This document shows positions 1 through 8,544 of a DNA stretch of 64,000 bases, piece by piece (positions within the stretch are counted from its first letter, which is position 1; each line of letters begins with the position of its first letter). Position numbers and translations under genes: made by a program. The stretch covers positions 21,834-85,833 of the forward strand of contig CAVCUP010000010.1 in the NCBI GenBank assembly GCA_963605405.1, written 5' to 3'. This DNA is from Paratractidigestivibacter sp963605405. Its GTDB lineage: Bacteria > Actinomycetota > Coriobacteriia > Coriobacteriales > Atopobiaceae. A model generated the notes under the pieces. The model was not told where the DNA came from, ran no database searches, and saw nothing but the letters and a program-made list of their open reading frames with translations.

Positions 1-95
1 GTGTAGCCGAGCTCGTCGGCCACGCGCGTGAAGCTGCCGACCTCGGCGATGCGCGCGAACGTGCGGATATTCCTGAGCTCCACGTCGTCTCCCAT
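1..95 (-). CDS. LysR-family regulator, N-terminal fragment cut by the window edge
   Basis: Reading leftward from an ATG at 95 gives about 31 residues that match the start of LysR-type regulators: a short lead-in, then LRNIRTFARIAEVGSFT and RVADELGY, which is the first part of the winged helix-turn-helix. The rest lies outside the window. It is divergent from the EamA transporter gene at 203. LysR genes commonly control a divergent neighbour, so it may regulate that transporter; this is inference from position only. Confidence 0.75.
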   Translation of the reverse strand, partial: MGDDVELRNIRTFARIAEVGSFTRVADELGY

Positions 96-202
96 CAAAT
101 ACTTTGATGCAACTCTTAATTTCTATGAATTTTACTTCAGCCCCGCACGGTGATTGAATGCCTCTCGGACAAAAGACGGAGAAAGGACGAGGAGGTCCTC
201 AC

Positions 203-1153
203 ATGAACAAGAAGGTACGCGGCGTGATCGCCGGCGTCTCGGGCGCCTGCTTCTGGGGAATCTCGAACGTGTTCATCAATTTCTTGACCAACAACTACGC
301 CGTCTCGGCTTCGTGGATCGGATGTTTCCGCGTGCTCATCGCCGGGCTCGCCTTTATCGCCATCTGCCTCGCGACCTGCAAAGAAAGGCTCTTTGCCATG
401 CTGCGCGACCGCCGTGCGATGGTGGGCGTGGTGCTCTTCGCCATCCTCGGCATCGCCGTCTACCAGATCAGCTACATCATGGCCATCGGCAGCACGAACG
501 CGTCTACCGAGGCGCTGCTCACCCAGCTGAGCCTCATCTACATCATGGTCTACACCTGCGCCCGCGACCGCCGCGCCCCGATGGCGGCCGAGCTCTTTGG
601 CCTGGCGCTGGCGCTCGTCGGCGTCTTCTGCATCGCGACCAAGGGAGACCCCGCCGCGCTCGTGGTGGGCCTCGCCGGTCTCGGTTGGTGCCTGCTCGAC
701 GGCGTTCTCGGCTTTTTGCACAACACGCTGCCGCTCTACGCGCTCGACCGTTACGGGTCGCTTTCCGTCAACGCCGTGGGCATGACGCTCGGCGGGCTGC
801 TGCTCATCCCCGTCGCGCAGCCTTGGGCCGGCGCGCCCGCCCTCGACGGCATGGGCTGGACCGCGTTCGGAGCCACCACGCTCTTTGGCGCCATCCTCGG
901 CTACCTGCTCGCCATGCAGGGCCTTAAGGATTCCGGCCCCATGCTCGGCAGCCTGTTGCTCGTGTTCACGCCCATCGTGGCGACGCTCGCGAGCGCGGCG
1001 CTTCTTGGCACGGCGATCACCGCGTTCGACTTCATCGGCCTCGTGTGCATCGTCGCGATGATGGTCGTGATGTCGCTCGCAAAGAAGGAGCCGCAGACCA
1101 GCGAGGACAGCAGCGGACTCGAAGCCGATGCTCGCATGTCGAAAGCAGCGTAA
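203..1153 (+). CDS. EamA/DMT-superfamily transporter
   Basis: The 316-residue protein has about ten hydrophobic segments in two repeated halves (first helix near residue 10, second half from about residue 150), the layout of EamA drug/metabolite transporters of the inner membrane. The second half carries the usual glycine-rich packing (GLKDSGPMLGSLLLVFTP). I start at the ATG at 203 because GGAGGT lies six bases upstream; an in-frame ATG at 158 lacks a ribosome site and would add a charged leader. The substrate cannot be read from the sequence. The divergent LysR gene at the left edge is a plausible regulator. Confidence 0.85.
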   Translation: MNKKVRGVIAGVSGACFWGISNVFINFLTNNYAVSASWIGCFRVLIAGLAFIAICLATCKERLFAMLRDRRAMVGVVLFAILGIAVYQISYIMAIGSTNASTEALLTQLSLIYIMVYTCARDRRAPMAAELFGLALALVGVFCIATKGDPAALVVGLAGLGWCLLDGVLGFLHNTLPLYALDRYGSLSVNAVGMTLGGLLLIPVAQPWAGAPALDGMGWTAFGATTLFGAILGYLLAMQGLKDSGPMLGSLLLVFTPIVATLASAALLGTAITAFDFIGLVCIVAMMVVMSLAKKEPQTSEDSSGLEADARMSKAA

Positions 1154-1182
1154 CCGCTGAACCGCCCTCAACCCGCCGAGCC

Positions 1183-1269
1183 GCAAAGCCCCCGACCCAC
1201 CTCATTGCTCAGCGCGCGTTGCGCTCGCCGCTTGCGCGAATCGCATGAGATGGGCCGGGGGCTTCTTGC
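1183..1269. repeat. Long imperfect inverted repeat after the EamA gene
   Basis: Arms of about 23-25 bases at 1183-1206 and 1245-1269 are complementary except for a few positions and enclose a 38-base GC-rich loop. It lies between two convergent genes and could act as a two-way terminator, but there is no clear T run. The right arm contains a 19-base sequence (1254-1272) repeated exactly at 51238-51256, inside another inverted repeat. Confidence 0.6.
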
Positions 1270-1295
1270 CTGCCAGACCTATGTGACGGGATGGA

Positions 1296-3323
1296 TTACA
1301 TCAGCTTGCAGACGTTCTGGGCGAAGGCCACCGGGTCGGCCACAGGCAGGCCCTCGGTAAGAAGCGCCTGGTCGTACAGCAGCGAGGTGTAGAGCGCGAG
1401 CTTGTCCGTGTCGCCCGCCTCCTGCGCGGCCTGCAGCTTGGCGAACACGGGGTGCGCGGCGTTGACCTCGAGCACGCGCGTGGCCTTCGGGGTATCCGCG
1501 CCGTCGGGGCTGGAGGCGAGCACCTGCTCCATCTCGAGCGAGACGGGGCCCTCGGCAGACACGCTCGACGGCGCGTCGTCGGCAGACGCCAGGTGCGCGG
1601 AGACGGTGACCTTGGCAACGGCGTCGCCGAGCGCCTCCTTCATGGCGCCGAACAGGCCTTCGTTGGCCTTCGCGGTCTCCTTGGCGGCTTCCTTCTCCTC
1701 GTCGGTGGCGAGGTCGAGGTCGCCGGAGCTCACGTTCTTGAGCTCGAGCGCGCGGTCCTCGGTCTCGGGCTCGGCGCCGTCGGCCACGGCCTTCTCGGCG
1801 GCCTCGCGGGCAGCGTCATCGGCGTAGACCTTGGCCAGGCCCTTGGCCGTGAAGTCGCGCATGGCCTGGAAGCAGAACTCGTCGACGTCCGCGGTGCACA
1901 GAAGCACGTCGTAGCCCTTGGCGAGCGCGGCCTTGACGACGGGCATCTTGGCCAGGCGGTCGCGGTCGTCGCCGGCAGCGTAATAGATGGAGGTCTGGCC
2001 CTCAGGCATGTCCTCGGCGTACTCCTGCAGCGTGACGTACTTCTCGTGCTTGGCGCTCCAGAAGAGCAGCAGGCCGGCGAGCTCGTCCTTCTTCATGCCG
2101 TAGCTGGAGTAGATGCCGTACTTGAGGCCGCGGCCAAAGTTCTCGAAGAACTTCTCGTAGGCCTCGCGGTCGTTGTCGCGCATGGACTCGAGCTCGGAGG
2201 TGATCTTCTTCTCGATGCGACGGGCCATGACCTGGAGCTGGCGGTTCTGCTGCAGGGTCTCACGCGAGATGTTCAGCGTGATGTCGGAGGAGTCGACGAC
2301 GCCGCGCACGAAGTTGTAGTAATCGGGCACGAGGTCGGCGCACTTCTCCATGATGAGAACGTTGGAGCTGTAGAGCTCGAGGCCCTTCTCGTAGTCGCGG
2401 CTGTACAGGTCGAACGGCGCGCGGGCGGGGATGAAGAGAAGCGCGTCGTACTCGAGGTTGCCCTCGGCGTGGAGGGTAAAGGTGCGGGCCGGCGCCTCCC
2501 AGTCGTGGAAGGTTGACTTGTAGAACTCGTCGTACTCGGACTGCTCGACGTCCGCGGCACGCTTCTTCCAGATGGGGGTCATGGAGTTGAGGGTCTCGAG
2601 CTCCTCGTAGGACTCCCACTCGGGCTTGTAGTCGTCGCCGGCGTCCTCCGGCTTCTCCTTCTGGCGGGACTTGGAGACCATCATCTGGACCGGGTGGCGC
2701 ACGTAGTTGCTGTAGCGCTTGACGAGGTCCTTGAGCGTGTACTCGGAGGTGTACTCGTCATAGCTGGCGTCGTCGGTGTTGTCCTTGAGGGAGAGAATGA
2801 CGTCGGAGCCGCAGGTCGCGCGATAAGCCGGGTCGTCGGCGGGCACGGCCTCGATGGTGTAGCCCTCGATGCCGTCGGAGGTCCAGCGGTTGCACTCGTC
2901 GGAACCGAAGGCGCGCGTGACCACGCTGACCTCCTTGGCCACCATGAAGGCGGAGTAGAAGCCCACGCCGAAGCGGCCGATGATGTCCACGGCGTCGCCC
3001 TGGGCCTCGGCGTTCTCGGCCTTGAACTCCTCGGAGCCGGAGTGGGCAATGGTGCCGAGGTTCTTCTCGAGCTCCTCGGCGGTCATGCCGATGCCGTTAT
3101 CCGAGACGGTGAGGGTGCGGGCGTCCTTGTCGTAAGCGAGCGTGATGGCCAGATTCTCCTGGTCGATCTGGGCGGAAGCGTCGGTCAGGCTCTTGAGGTA
3201 CAGCTTGTCGATGGCGTCCGACGCGTTGGAGATGAGCTCGCGCAGGAAGATCTCGCGGTTGGTGTAGATCGAGTTGATCATGAGGTCGAGGAGCTTCTTG
3301 CTTTCAGTCTTAAATTTACGCAT
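1296..3323 (-). CDS. htpG: Chaperone protein HtpG (bacterial Hsp90)
   Basis: The 675-residue protein opens with MRKFKTESKKLLDLMINSIY and continues with the GHKL ATP-binding elements of Hsp90: ELISNASDAIDKL (helix with the catalytic Glu), DNGIGMT, and GRFGVGFYSAFMV. The middle domain has the conserved NISRETLQQNR segment. HtpG is a cytosolic ATP-dependent chaperone acting as a dimer. It is a little longer than typical HtpG (about 620-640 residues), mainly through an acidic, Ala-rich stretch in the C-terminal third. The ATG at 3323 is chosen because it matches the family N terminus; an in-frame extension upstream has no family support. No HrcA (CIRCE) or HspR operator was recognisable upstream. 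Confidence 0.96.
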   Translation of the reverse strand: MRKFKTESKKLLDLMINSIYTNREIFLRELISNASDAIDKLYLKSLTDASAQIDQENLAITLAYDKDARTLTVSDNGIGMTAEELEKNLGTIAHSGSEEFKAENAEAQGDAVDIIGRFGVGFYSAFMVAKEVSVVTRAFGSDECNRWTSDGIEGYTIEAVPADDPAYRATCGSDVILSLKDNTDDASYDEYTSEYTLKDLVKRYSNYVRHPVQMMVSKSRQKEKPEDAGDDYKPEWESYEELETLNSMTPIWKKRAADVEQSEYDEFYKSTFHDWEAPARTFTLHAEGNLEYDALLFIPARAPFDLYSRDYEKGLELYSSNVLIMEKCADLVPDYYNFVRGVVDSSDITLNISRETLQQNRQLQVMARRIEKKITSELESMRDNDREAYEKFFENFGRGLKYGIYSSYGMKKDELAGLLLFWSAKHEKYVTLQEYAEDMPEGQTSIYYAAGDDRDRLAKMPVVKAALAKGYDVLLCTADVDEFCFQAMRDFTAKGLAKVYADDAAREAAEKAVADGAEPETEDRALELKNVSSGDLDLATDEEKEAAKETAKANEGLFGAMKEALGDAVAKVTVSAHLASADDAPSSVSAEGPVSLEMEQVLASSPDGADTPKATRVLEVNAAHPVFAKLQAAQEAGDTDKLALYTSLLYDQALLTEGLPVADPVAFAQNVCKLM

Positions 3324-3386
3324 AGGTTCGCGTTCCCTTCTTCGAGCGATATTCAACAGAAGTGTTCCTACCCGAGTCTTCGGCAA

Positions 3387-3828
3387 GATATACGCCGCCG
3401 CTCAGAAAACTTTAGCCGACGACGCTTAGATTTACGACTGTCTACGCATATCGTGCACAGTAAGGGGGCCTTGCCGCATAAATAGGGCCGCGACTGCCGC
3501 GCTGACAGGCAAAACCCCGCATTTGATTCACCCCGACGCTCCGCACGCGAGCCTATAACACTTCAACCCGCTTCAGTTAATCAAAAAATCCAGATTGTGC
3601 GTGCTTTATTAAGAGGTTGATATTCGTTTAACTGGGCAAACGCCACCCGGTCGGCCAAATTTCGACGCGTTCGACCAGTCCTGGCGCCATAAAGCGCCGA
3701 ATATCCACGCACAATCGAGAAAAAATGATCACGGGAGCCCGCTTTAAGCCCCGAAGGCCCTCAAACCATCGCCTTAACGTGCAGTCGGCACGCGAATGTA
3801 CAGCTGACCTAACGCAGCAGCCGTCGCG
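3387..3828. other. Gene-free spacer of about 440 bases with a structured palindrome
   Basis: No convincing coding region is present. The part from 3593 to 3716 folds on itself: an 11-base perfect pair (3593-3603 with 3706-3716) and, just inside it, an 8-base perfect pair GATATTCG/CGAATATC (3619-3626 with 3698-3705). A small GGCGC/GCGCC hairpin lies near 3684-3697. It could be a small RNA, a miniature mobile element or a terminator region; nothing in the sequence decides. Confidence 0.5.
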
Positions 3829-4524
3829 TCAGCGGAGCGGGGAAGAAGCGACCACCAGGTAGTTGTCTTCCGCAGCCCAGGTGTCATCCGGGCAGCAAAC
3901 GAGCTTGACCTGGTCGAACTCAGCTTCGAACGTCGTCTGCAATTCGCGCAAGAAGCTCGCGTCGCCGCCGGGCGTCACCACATTTGCGGCCACAACTCCG
4001 CCTGGGGCAAGAAGCGCCGCATACGCGCGGGCCGCCTCCGCCGACGCCAGGCTCTCCACGGGCTTCGCGCCCGAAAAGGCGTCGAGCGCGATGAAGTCGT
4101 ACGTCACGCCGCGCAGGGCCGCGCCTCGCACGAAGTCGAAGCCGTCGGCGCAGATTGCGCGGGCACCAGCCTCGTCGCCATAGAACCAGCGCCGCGCCGC
4201 ATCTATTACTTGGGCATCGATCTCCACCACGTCGATTTCCGCCTCGGGGCGAAGCGCGCGGGCATGCTTGGGGAACGCAAACCCTCCCCCGCCGACAACG
4301 AGCACGCGAGGCTCTTCGGCGGCGACCATCATCAACGCCCGCCCGAACGCGCGGTAATACTCGAACACCGGCTCCATGTGCCTTTCGCCGAGGTAGGTGG
4401 CGGACTGGAACACGCCGCCGCTCGACAGCACGCGCACGGGCTCGCTATCCGGCCCCTCAACGGTATAGACCAGCGTCGGGCGCAGGCCAAGACGGACAAT
4501 ATGCAGGTCAAGGTTACCGAACAC
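3829..4524 (-). CDS. Spermidine-synthase-like SAM-dependent methyltransferase fold protein
   Basis: The protein has the spermine/spermidine synthase-type Rossmann fold. It shows VLVVGGGGFAFPKHA as the nucleotide-binding glycine loop, VVEIDAQVIDAARRWF as the acidic strand, ICADGFDFV, and DFIALDAFSG at the position of the catalytic Asp region. Such free-standing actinobacterial relatives often lack proven aminopropyltransferase activity, so the exact reaction is uncertain. I prefer the GTG at 4524, which has a perfect GGGAGG six bases upstream. An in-frame ATG at 4563 and TTG at 4587 would extend it but lack ribosome sites. It is divergent from the DUF554 gene, with about 68 bases between the starts. 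Confidence 0.75.
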   Translation of the reverse strand: MFGNLDLHIVRLGLRPTLVYTVEGPDSEPVRVLSSGGVFQSATYLGERHMEPVFEYYRAFGRALMMVAAEEPRVLVVGGGGFAFPKHARALRPEAEIDVVEIDAQVIDAARRWFYGDEAGARAICADGFDFVRGAALRGVTYDFIALDAFSGAKPVESLASAEAARAYAALLAPGGVVAANVVTPGGDASFLRELQTTFEAEFDQVKLVCCPDDTWAAEDNYLVVASSPLR

Positions 4525-4592
4525 GCACGACCTCCCGGGGACTCGCAAAACCTCTGATACCATAGCCGCGGAAAACGAAGGGGGCAAATCAC

Positions 4593-5324
4593 ATGCACGG
4601 CCTGGGAACCATCATCAACGTGTGCTGCATCGTGGGCGGCGGCATCGCCGGCTTGCTCGGGCGACGCTTCATCACGCAAAAGCTGCAGGACGCGCTGCTG
4701 CAGGCGTGCGGACTCTCCGTCATCTTCCTGGGCATCGGCGGCGCCATGGAAAAGATGCTCGCGGTCGTCGCCGCGGACGGCGGCGCGACGAGCCTCTCGT
4801 CCGGCGGGACCATGACCATACTCATCAGCCTCGCGCTCGGCGCGGCCATAGGCGAGGCCATCGACCTCGACGCGCGCTTCGAGCAGCTCGGCGTCTGGCT
4901 CCGCGAGAAGACCGGCAGTGAGGGCGACGCCGGCTTCGTAAACGGCTTCGTGACGGCAAGCCTCACCGTGTGCATCGGCGCGATGGCCATCGTCGGCGCC
5001 ATCCAGGACGGCATCACCGGCGACTACAACACCCTCATGCTCAAGGGCGCCATCGACGCCGTGATCATCTGCGCGATGGCAGCCTCCATGGGCAAGGGCG
5101 CCGTCTTCGCCGCGCTGCCCGTGGGCGTCTGGCAGGGGCTCGTCACCCTCGCGTGCATCCCGCTCCAGCCGCTCATGACCACCGCCGCCCTCAACAACCT
5201 GGGTCTCGTTGGCTCCATCCTCATTTTCTGCGTGGGCGTGAACCTCATCTGGCCCAAGACCTTCAAGCCGGCGAACATGCTCCCGGCGGTCTTCATCGCC
5301 GCCGCGCTCGCCTTCGTCATGTAG
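4593..5324 (+). CDS. DUF554 (YdfK-type) membrane protein
   Basis: This 243-residue protein is almost entirely hydrophobic, with about six or seven transmembrane segments and the family start MHGLGTIINVCCIVGGGIAGLLG. The sequence GAMAIVGAIQDGITGDYNTLMLKGAIDA is the recurrent DUF554 signature. The function of the family is unknown; a transport role is assumed. It ends only 13 bases before the TerB-domain gene and so is probably the first gene of that operon. Confidence 0.85.
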   Translation: MHGLGTIINVCCIVGGGIAGLLGRRFITQKLQDALLQACGLSVIFLGIGGAMEKMLAVVAADGGATSLSSGGTMTILISLALGAAIGEAIDLDARFEQLGVWLREKTGSEGDAGFVNGFVTASLTVCIGAMAIVGAIQDGITGDYNTLMLKGAIDAVIICAMAASMGKGAVFAALPVGVWQGLVTLACIPLQPLMTTAALNNLGLVGSILIFCVGVNLIWPKTFKPANMLPAVFIAAALAFVM

Positions 5325-5337
5325 TGGCGAGAAACCC

Positions 5338-7038
5338 ATGACGAGTCCGCACGACATAGACAAGATCCTCGAGCAGCTGCTCGCCGACCCCCGCCTGCGA
5401 GAGGGTCGCGCGTTCACGACCGCCAAGTCCTACTCCGACGAGCCCATCATCCGCCGCGGCTCGCAGATGCACGGCTTTGTTCCGGAGCCCGTAAAACAGC
5501 TGCGCGAGCTGCAGCAGACGCCGACGGGCCGCACCTGGTCGGAAGCGCGGCTCTTCTTCGAGCAGGCCCGTCTCCTTGCCGACTACGAGGACCACGCGCC
5601 CTACACCGGCGGGTTCTCCTCGTGCTACCCGACCTATCGCTCCATGAACGACCGGCAGCTCAGGGGCTACTTCACCTGGAGAGCTAACGTGCGCCGCGGA
5701 CAAGTGGAGGATACCTCCCCGGCATTCGCGCTCGTCTACCTCTACGAGCTGCTCATGGGGGTGGGCGTCGAGCCCGGCAAAAAGGGATTCGAGGCCATTC
5801 AGGCCTTCTACCAGGCCTTTCGCCCGTATAACCAGGCCGAGATGGACCGTATCGTCCGCCCTTGGCTCGTCGACTACGTGGTGGACCATGGGCTCGACCC
5901 CAAACTCGCGGCGCCGTACGCGGACCTTGACCACGACAATGCGATCGCGCTGCTCGAGGGCGTCGACCGCGCCGCGGTCCTCTCCGCGCCGGCCAAGGGT
6001 TCGCGGCGCGAGGTGCTCGGCTTCGGAACGCTCGGCGAGCCCGCCAAGAAGCTCATGGAGGCCGCGACCAAACTCTCAAGCTACCGCGTTGATGAATCAA
6101 AGCTTTATAAAGAAGCCCCCGCCGACCTCGAGTTGGTTTTCTGCGCCGTGTTCATCCGCCTTTCTCGCCACTACGCACGCACGCACAACCAGGGCCTGGT
6201 AGAGACCCTCTTCGGCACACGGTTCCGCGTTCGGCATCTCATGTACGCCTCCGCCATCCACTACGAGCCCGCGCCGCACGCCGACTGCGTCTACGAGCTC
6301 TCGCCCACCCGCAGCTACATCTGCAAAGACGGGCGATGGACCTGCGACGGGTTCCACGATGGGGGCACCAAGAGCACCAAGCTCGGCGACATCTGCCGCG
6401 CGGTCGACCGGCGCCTGCGTGGCGCGCTTGACTTCCCCGCCCAGCTCAAGGACCACGGCGAGCCCAAATACCTCATCAAGATAATCGACGCCGAGGTGAC
6501 GGATTACCTTGCCTGGAAAGAGGCGCATAAGCCGGTCGTCATCGATATCGATTTGTCCAAGCTGGCGGGAATTCGTTCGGCGGCGGCGATAACGCAGGAG
6601 GCGCTCCTGGTGGATGAGGAGCGGGAGGGCGGCGACGTGGGCGCTGACGCAGGCAGCTTGTCTCCGTCCTCAGGCAGCCCTGATTCGCACGGAGGCGACA
6701 TTGAGTCGCCCCCGGCTCATGCGGCACCGCGGGCGGAGACAAACCGCTCGTCTCAGCGCCAAATAGACACGCCCTCCACTCCGGGCTCGTCTTTAGCGGA
6801 AAGCACGGGTCGATACGGACTCACACATGTGGAGACCGAGCTGCTTGAGGCGTTGCTGGAGGACAGCAGCGAATTCGGCTCCGTTGGCGGTTCGGTTGAC
6901 CTGTTGGTCGACTCCATTAACGAGAAGCTCTTCGAACTGTTGGGGGACACGGCAGTGGAGTTCGGCGAGGACGGGCGCCCCCGAATCATCGAGGACTACG
7001 TCAAGGATGTGCGCGACGCGCTTGGGGCCTCTGAGTAG
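5338..7038 (+). CDS. TerB_N/TerB_C two-domain protein with an in-frame palindromic insert
   Basis: The 566-residue soluble protein has a TerB_N-like region at about residues 25-200 (FSSCYPTYRSMNDRQLRGYF, then FALVYLYELLMG) and a TerB_C-like tail at about 495-566 (LLVDSINEKLFELLGD, RIIEDYVKDVRDAL). Between them is a low-complexity Ser/Pro/Thr-rich linker. Residues about 440-469 of this linker are encoded by a palindromic DNA element also found in the helicase gene at 10057. In published surveys TerB_N/TerB_C proteins occur with an AAA-type ATPase and a superfamily 2 helicase in putative DNA-processing or stress-defence operons. The same companions lie downstream here. The start has a weak ribosome site but follows DUF554 by 13 bases. 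Confidence 0.8.
   Translation: MTSPHDIDKILEQLLADPRLREGRAFTTAKSYSDEPIIRRGSQMHGFVPEPVKQLRELQQTPTGRTWSEARLFFEQARLLADYEDHAPYTGGFSSCYPTYRSMNDRQLRGYFTWRANVRRGQVEDTSPAFALVYLYELLMGVGVEPGKKGFEAIQAFYQAFRPYNQAEMDRIVRPWLVDYVVDHGLDPKLAAPYADLDHDNAIALLEGVDRAAVLSAPAKGSRREVLGFGTLGEPAKKLMEAATKLSSYRVDESKLYKEAPADLELVFCAVFIRLSRHYARTHNQGLVETLFGTRFRVRHLMYASAIHYEPAPHADCVYELSPTRSYICKDGRWTCDGFHDGGTKSTKLGDICRAVDRRLRGALDFPAQLKDHGEPKYLIKIIDAEVTDYLAWKEAHKPVVIDIDLSKLAGIRSAAAITQEALLVDEEREGGDVGADAGSLSPSSGSPDSHGGDIESPPAHAAPRAETNRSSQRQIDTPSTPGSSLAESTGRYGLTHVETELLEALLEDSSEFGSVGGSVDLLVDSINEKLFELLGDTAVEFGEDGRPRIIEDYVKDVRDALGASE
6657..6745 (+). repeat. Palindromic repeat element, copy A (inside the TerB-domain gene)
   Basis: This 89-base segment aligns without gaps to 10842-10930, matching at about 80 percent of positions. 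It contains a central stem GGCGAC/GTCGCC around an ATTGA loop and terminal inverted arms TTGTCTCCG/CGGAGACAA. It lies in the same codon phase as copy B, so both encode a similar peptide (SPDSHGGDI here, SPDSHEGDI there). Confidence 0.8.
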
Positions 7039-7140
7039 GTGGGTTTTCTCTCACTAGGTTCTTCCCAATAGAACACGTGTTTTATTTGTCCTGGGTTCGT
7101 GCTAGCATGGGGCCATACAAACCAGCCGAGAGGAACGCCC

Positions 7141-8532
7141 ATGCCAGAGCCCACGCCAGCGCAGAAAACGCGGGTGCCTAAGCGCATCGCCGCGGTGATC
7201 ATCAACTCGCTTAAGGGCGGCGTCGTGCCGCGCATCGGGCTGCCCTACATCACAGTGGGACGCGAGCGAGAGATCGAGGCGCTGCTGCACGACCTCGCGC
7301 TCGTGGCAGACGGCGGGGCGAGCTTCCGCTTCCTCGTGGGCCGCTACGGCGCGGGCAAGTCGTTCCTGCTCCAAACCATCCGCACGCACGCCATGGGCCG
7401 CGACTTCGTGGTTGCCGACGCCGATCTCTCGCCCGAGCGCCGCCTTCAGGGCAACCAGGGCCAGGGGCTTGCCACGTACAAGGAACTCATCCGCAACCTC
7501 AGCACAAAGACCCGTCCCGAGGGAGGAGCGTTGCCGCTCGTGCTCGAGCGCTGGGCGCGCAATCTCTCCGAGGGCGCCACGGATCCGATGGTCCCGCTCA
7601 AGGCCGCGCTCTCCCCCATCCGCGAGCTCGTGCACGGCTTCGACTTCTGCCGCGTGCTCGAGGCTTACTACGCCGCCTACCTGGAAGGCGACGAGGAGCG
7701 GCAGGCCTGCTGTGCCAAGTGGCTGCGCGGCGAGTACCGGACCAAGACCGAATCCAAGGCGGAGCTCGGCATCAACGCCTGCATCGGCGACGACGACTGG
7801 TACGAGTACCTCAAGCTCTTTGCCGAGTTCCTGGTCGGCGCCGGCTACCGGGGCCTCATTGTGCTCGTGGACGAACTCGTGAACCTCTACAAGATCCCGA
7901 ACTCAATCACGCGCCAGTACAACTACGAGAAGATCCTCACCATGTATAACGACACGCTCCAGGGCAAGGCGCACCACCTGGGCATCATCATGGGCGGCAC
8001 GCCGCAGTCCATTGAAGACCGCCGCCGCGGCGTGTACAGCTACGAGGCCCTGCGCAGCCGTCTCACGCAGGGGCGCTTTGCCTCCGAGGGCATGACGGAC
8101 ATGCTTGCCCCCGTCATTCACCTGAATCCGCTCACCTACGAGGAGCTGCTCGTCCTCACCGAGAAGCTCGCCGATATCCACGCCGGCTACTTCGGCTATG
8201 AACGCCGCCTTGCAACCGAGGACCTCGTGAGCTACTCGAATGCCCGCACTCGCATCACTAGATATGAACGCCGCCTTGCAACCGAGGACCTCGTGAGCTT
8301 CCTGCAAGTCGAGTTCGGGCGCGTGGGCGCGGACTCGCACCTCACGCCGCGCGAGGTCATCCGCGACTTCATCGAGCTTTTGGACATCCTCTACCAGAAC
8401 CCCGACACAACCGTTGCGAGCCTGCTACAATCCGGCGATTTCAACGTTTCTGCAACTACGGTAGACGCTGTGGGCACGGCAGGACAAAAAGCCCCTGACG
8501 TGGACCCCAAATTCGCGGAGTTTAAGATTTAG
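7141..8532 (+). CDS. BrxD-like ATP-binding protein (DUF2791, BREX-type ATPase)
   Basis: The 463-residue P-loop ATPase has a Walker A motif GRYGAGKS at 67-74 and Walker B VLVDEL at 241-246, with the family segment GGTPQSIEDRRRGVYSYEALRSRL. BrxD proteins accompany the BrxHI helicase in type 2 BREX phage defence, and the same pairing occurs here with the helicase at 10057. The ATG at 7141 has GAGAGG upstream; an earlier in-frame start at 7099 lacks one. Residues from 353 contain a 22-residue duplication: an exact 37-base direct repeat at 8197-8233 and 8263-8299 encodes YERRLATEDLVS twice. It is preceded by a 102-base gap from the TerB-domain gene, so it may have its own promoter. Confidence 0.85.
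   Translation: MPEPTPAQKTRVPKRIAAVIINSLKGGVVPRIGLPYITVGREREIEALLHDLALVADGGASFRFLVGRYGAGKSFLLQTIRTHAMGRDFVVADADLSPERRLQGNQGQGLATYKELIRNLSTKTRPEGGALPLVLERWARNLSEGATDPMVPLKAALSPIRELVHGFDFCRVLEAYYAAYLEGDEERQACCAKWLRGEYRTKTESKAELGINACIGDDDWYEYLKLFAEFLVGAGYRGLIVLVDELVNLYKIPNSITRQYNYEKILTMYNDTLQGKAHHLGIIMGGTPQSIEDRRRGVYSYEALRSRLTQGRFASEGMTDMLAPVIHLNPLTYEELLVLTEKLADIHAGYFGYERRLATEDLVSYSNARTRITRYERRLATEDLVSFLQVEFGRVGADSHLTPREVIRDFIELLDILYQNPDTTVASLLQSGDFNVSATTVDAVGTAGQKAPDVDPKFAEFKI
8197..8299 (+). repeat. 37-base exact direct repeat inside the BrxD-like gene
   Basis: Bases 8197-8233 recur exactly at 8263-8299, a period of 66 bases (22 codons), so the reading frame is kept. The 29 bases between them (8234-8262) are not repeated. 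The result is an extra YERRLATEDLVS plus a short novel peptide in the C-terminal part of the ATPase. Confidence 0.95.
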
Positions 8533-8544
8533 GGGAGAAACTCG

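Noticed and set aside
137..1186. Long leftward open frame covering the EamA gene
   Set aside because: It is a shadow of the real transporter: Arg/His/Glu-rich, no family motifs. The rightward frame has a ribosome site and clear membrane segments. The same applies to other long opposite-strand frames in this GC-rich DNA, for example over htpG, recQ and amt.
3324..3480. HrcA or HspR operator upstream of htpG
   Set aside because: No TTAGCACTC/GAGTGCTAA or CTTGAGT/ACTCAAG pair is present; the short GACTC-like fragment there has no partner at the right distance.
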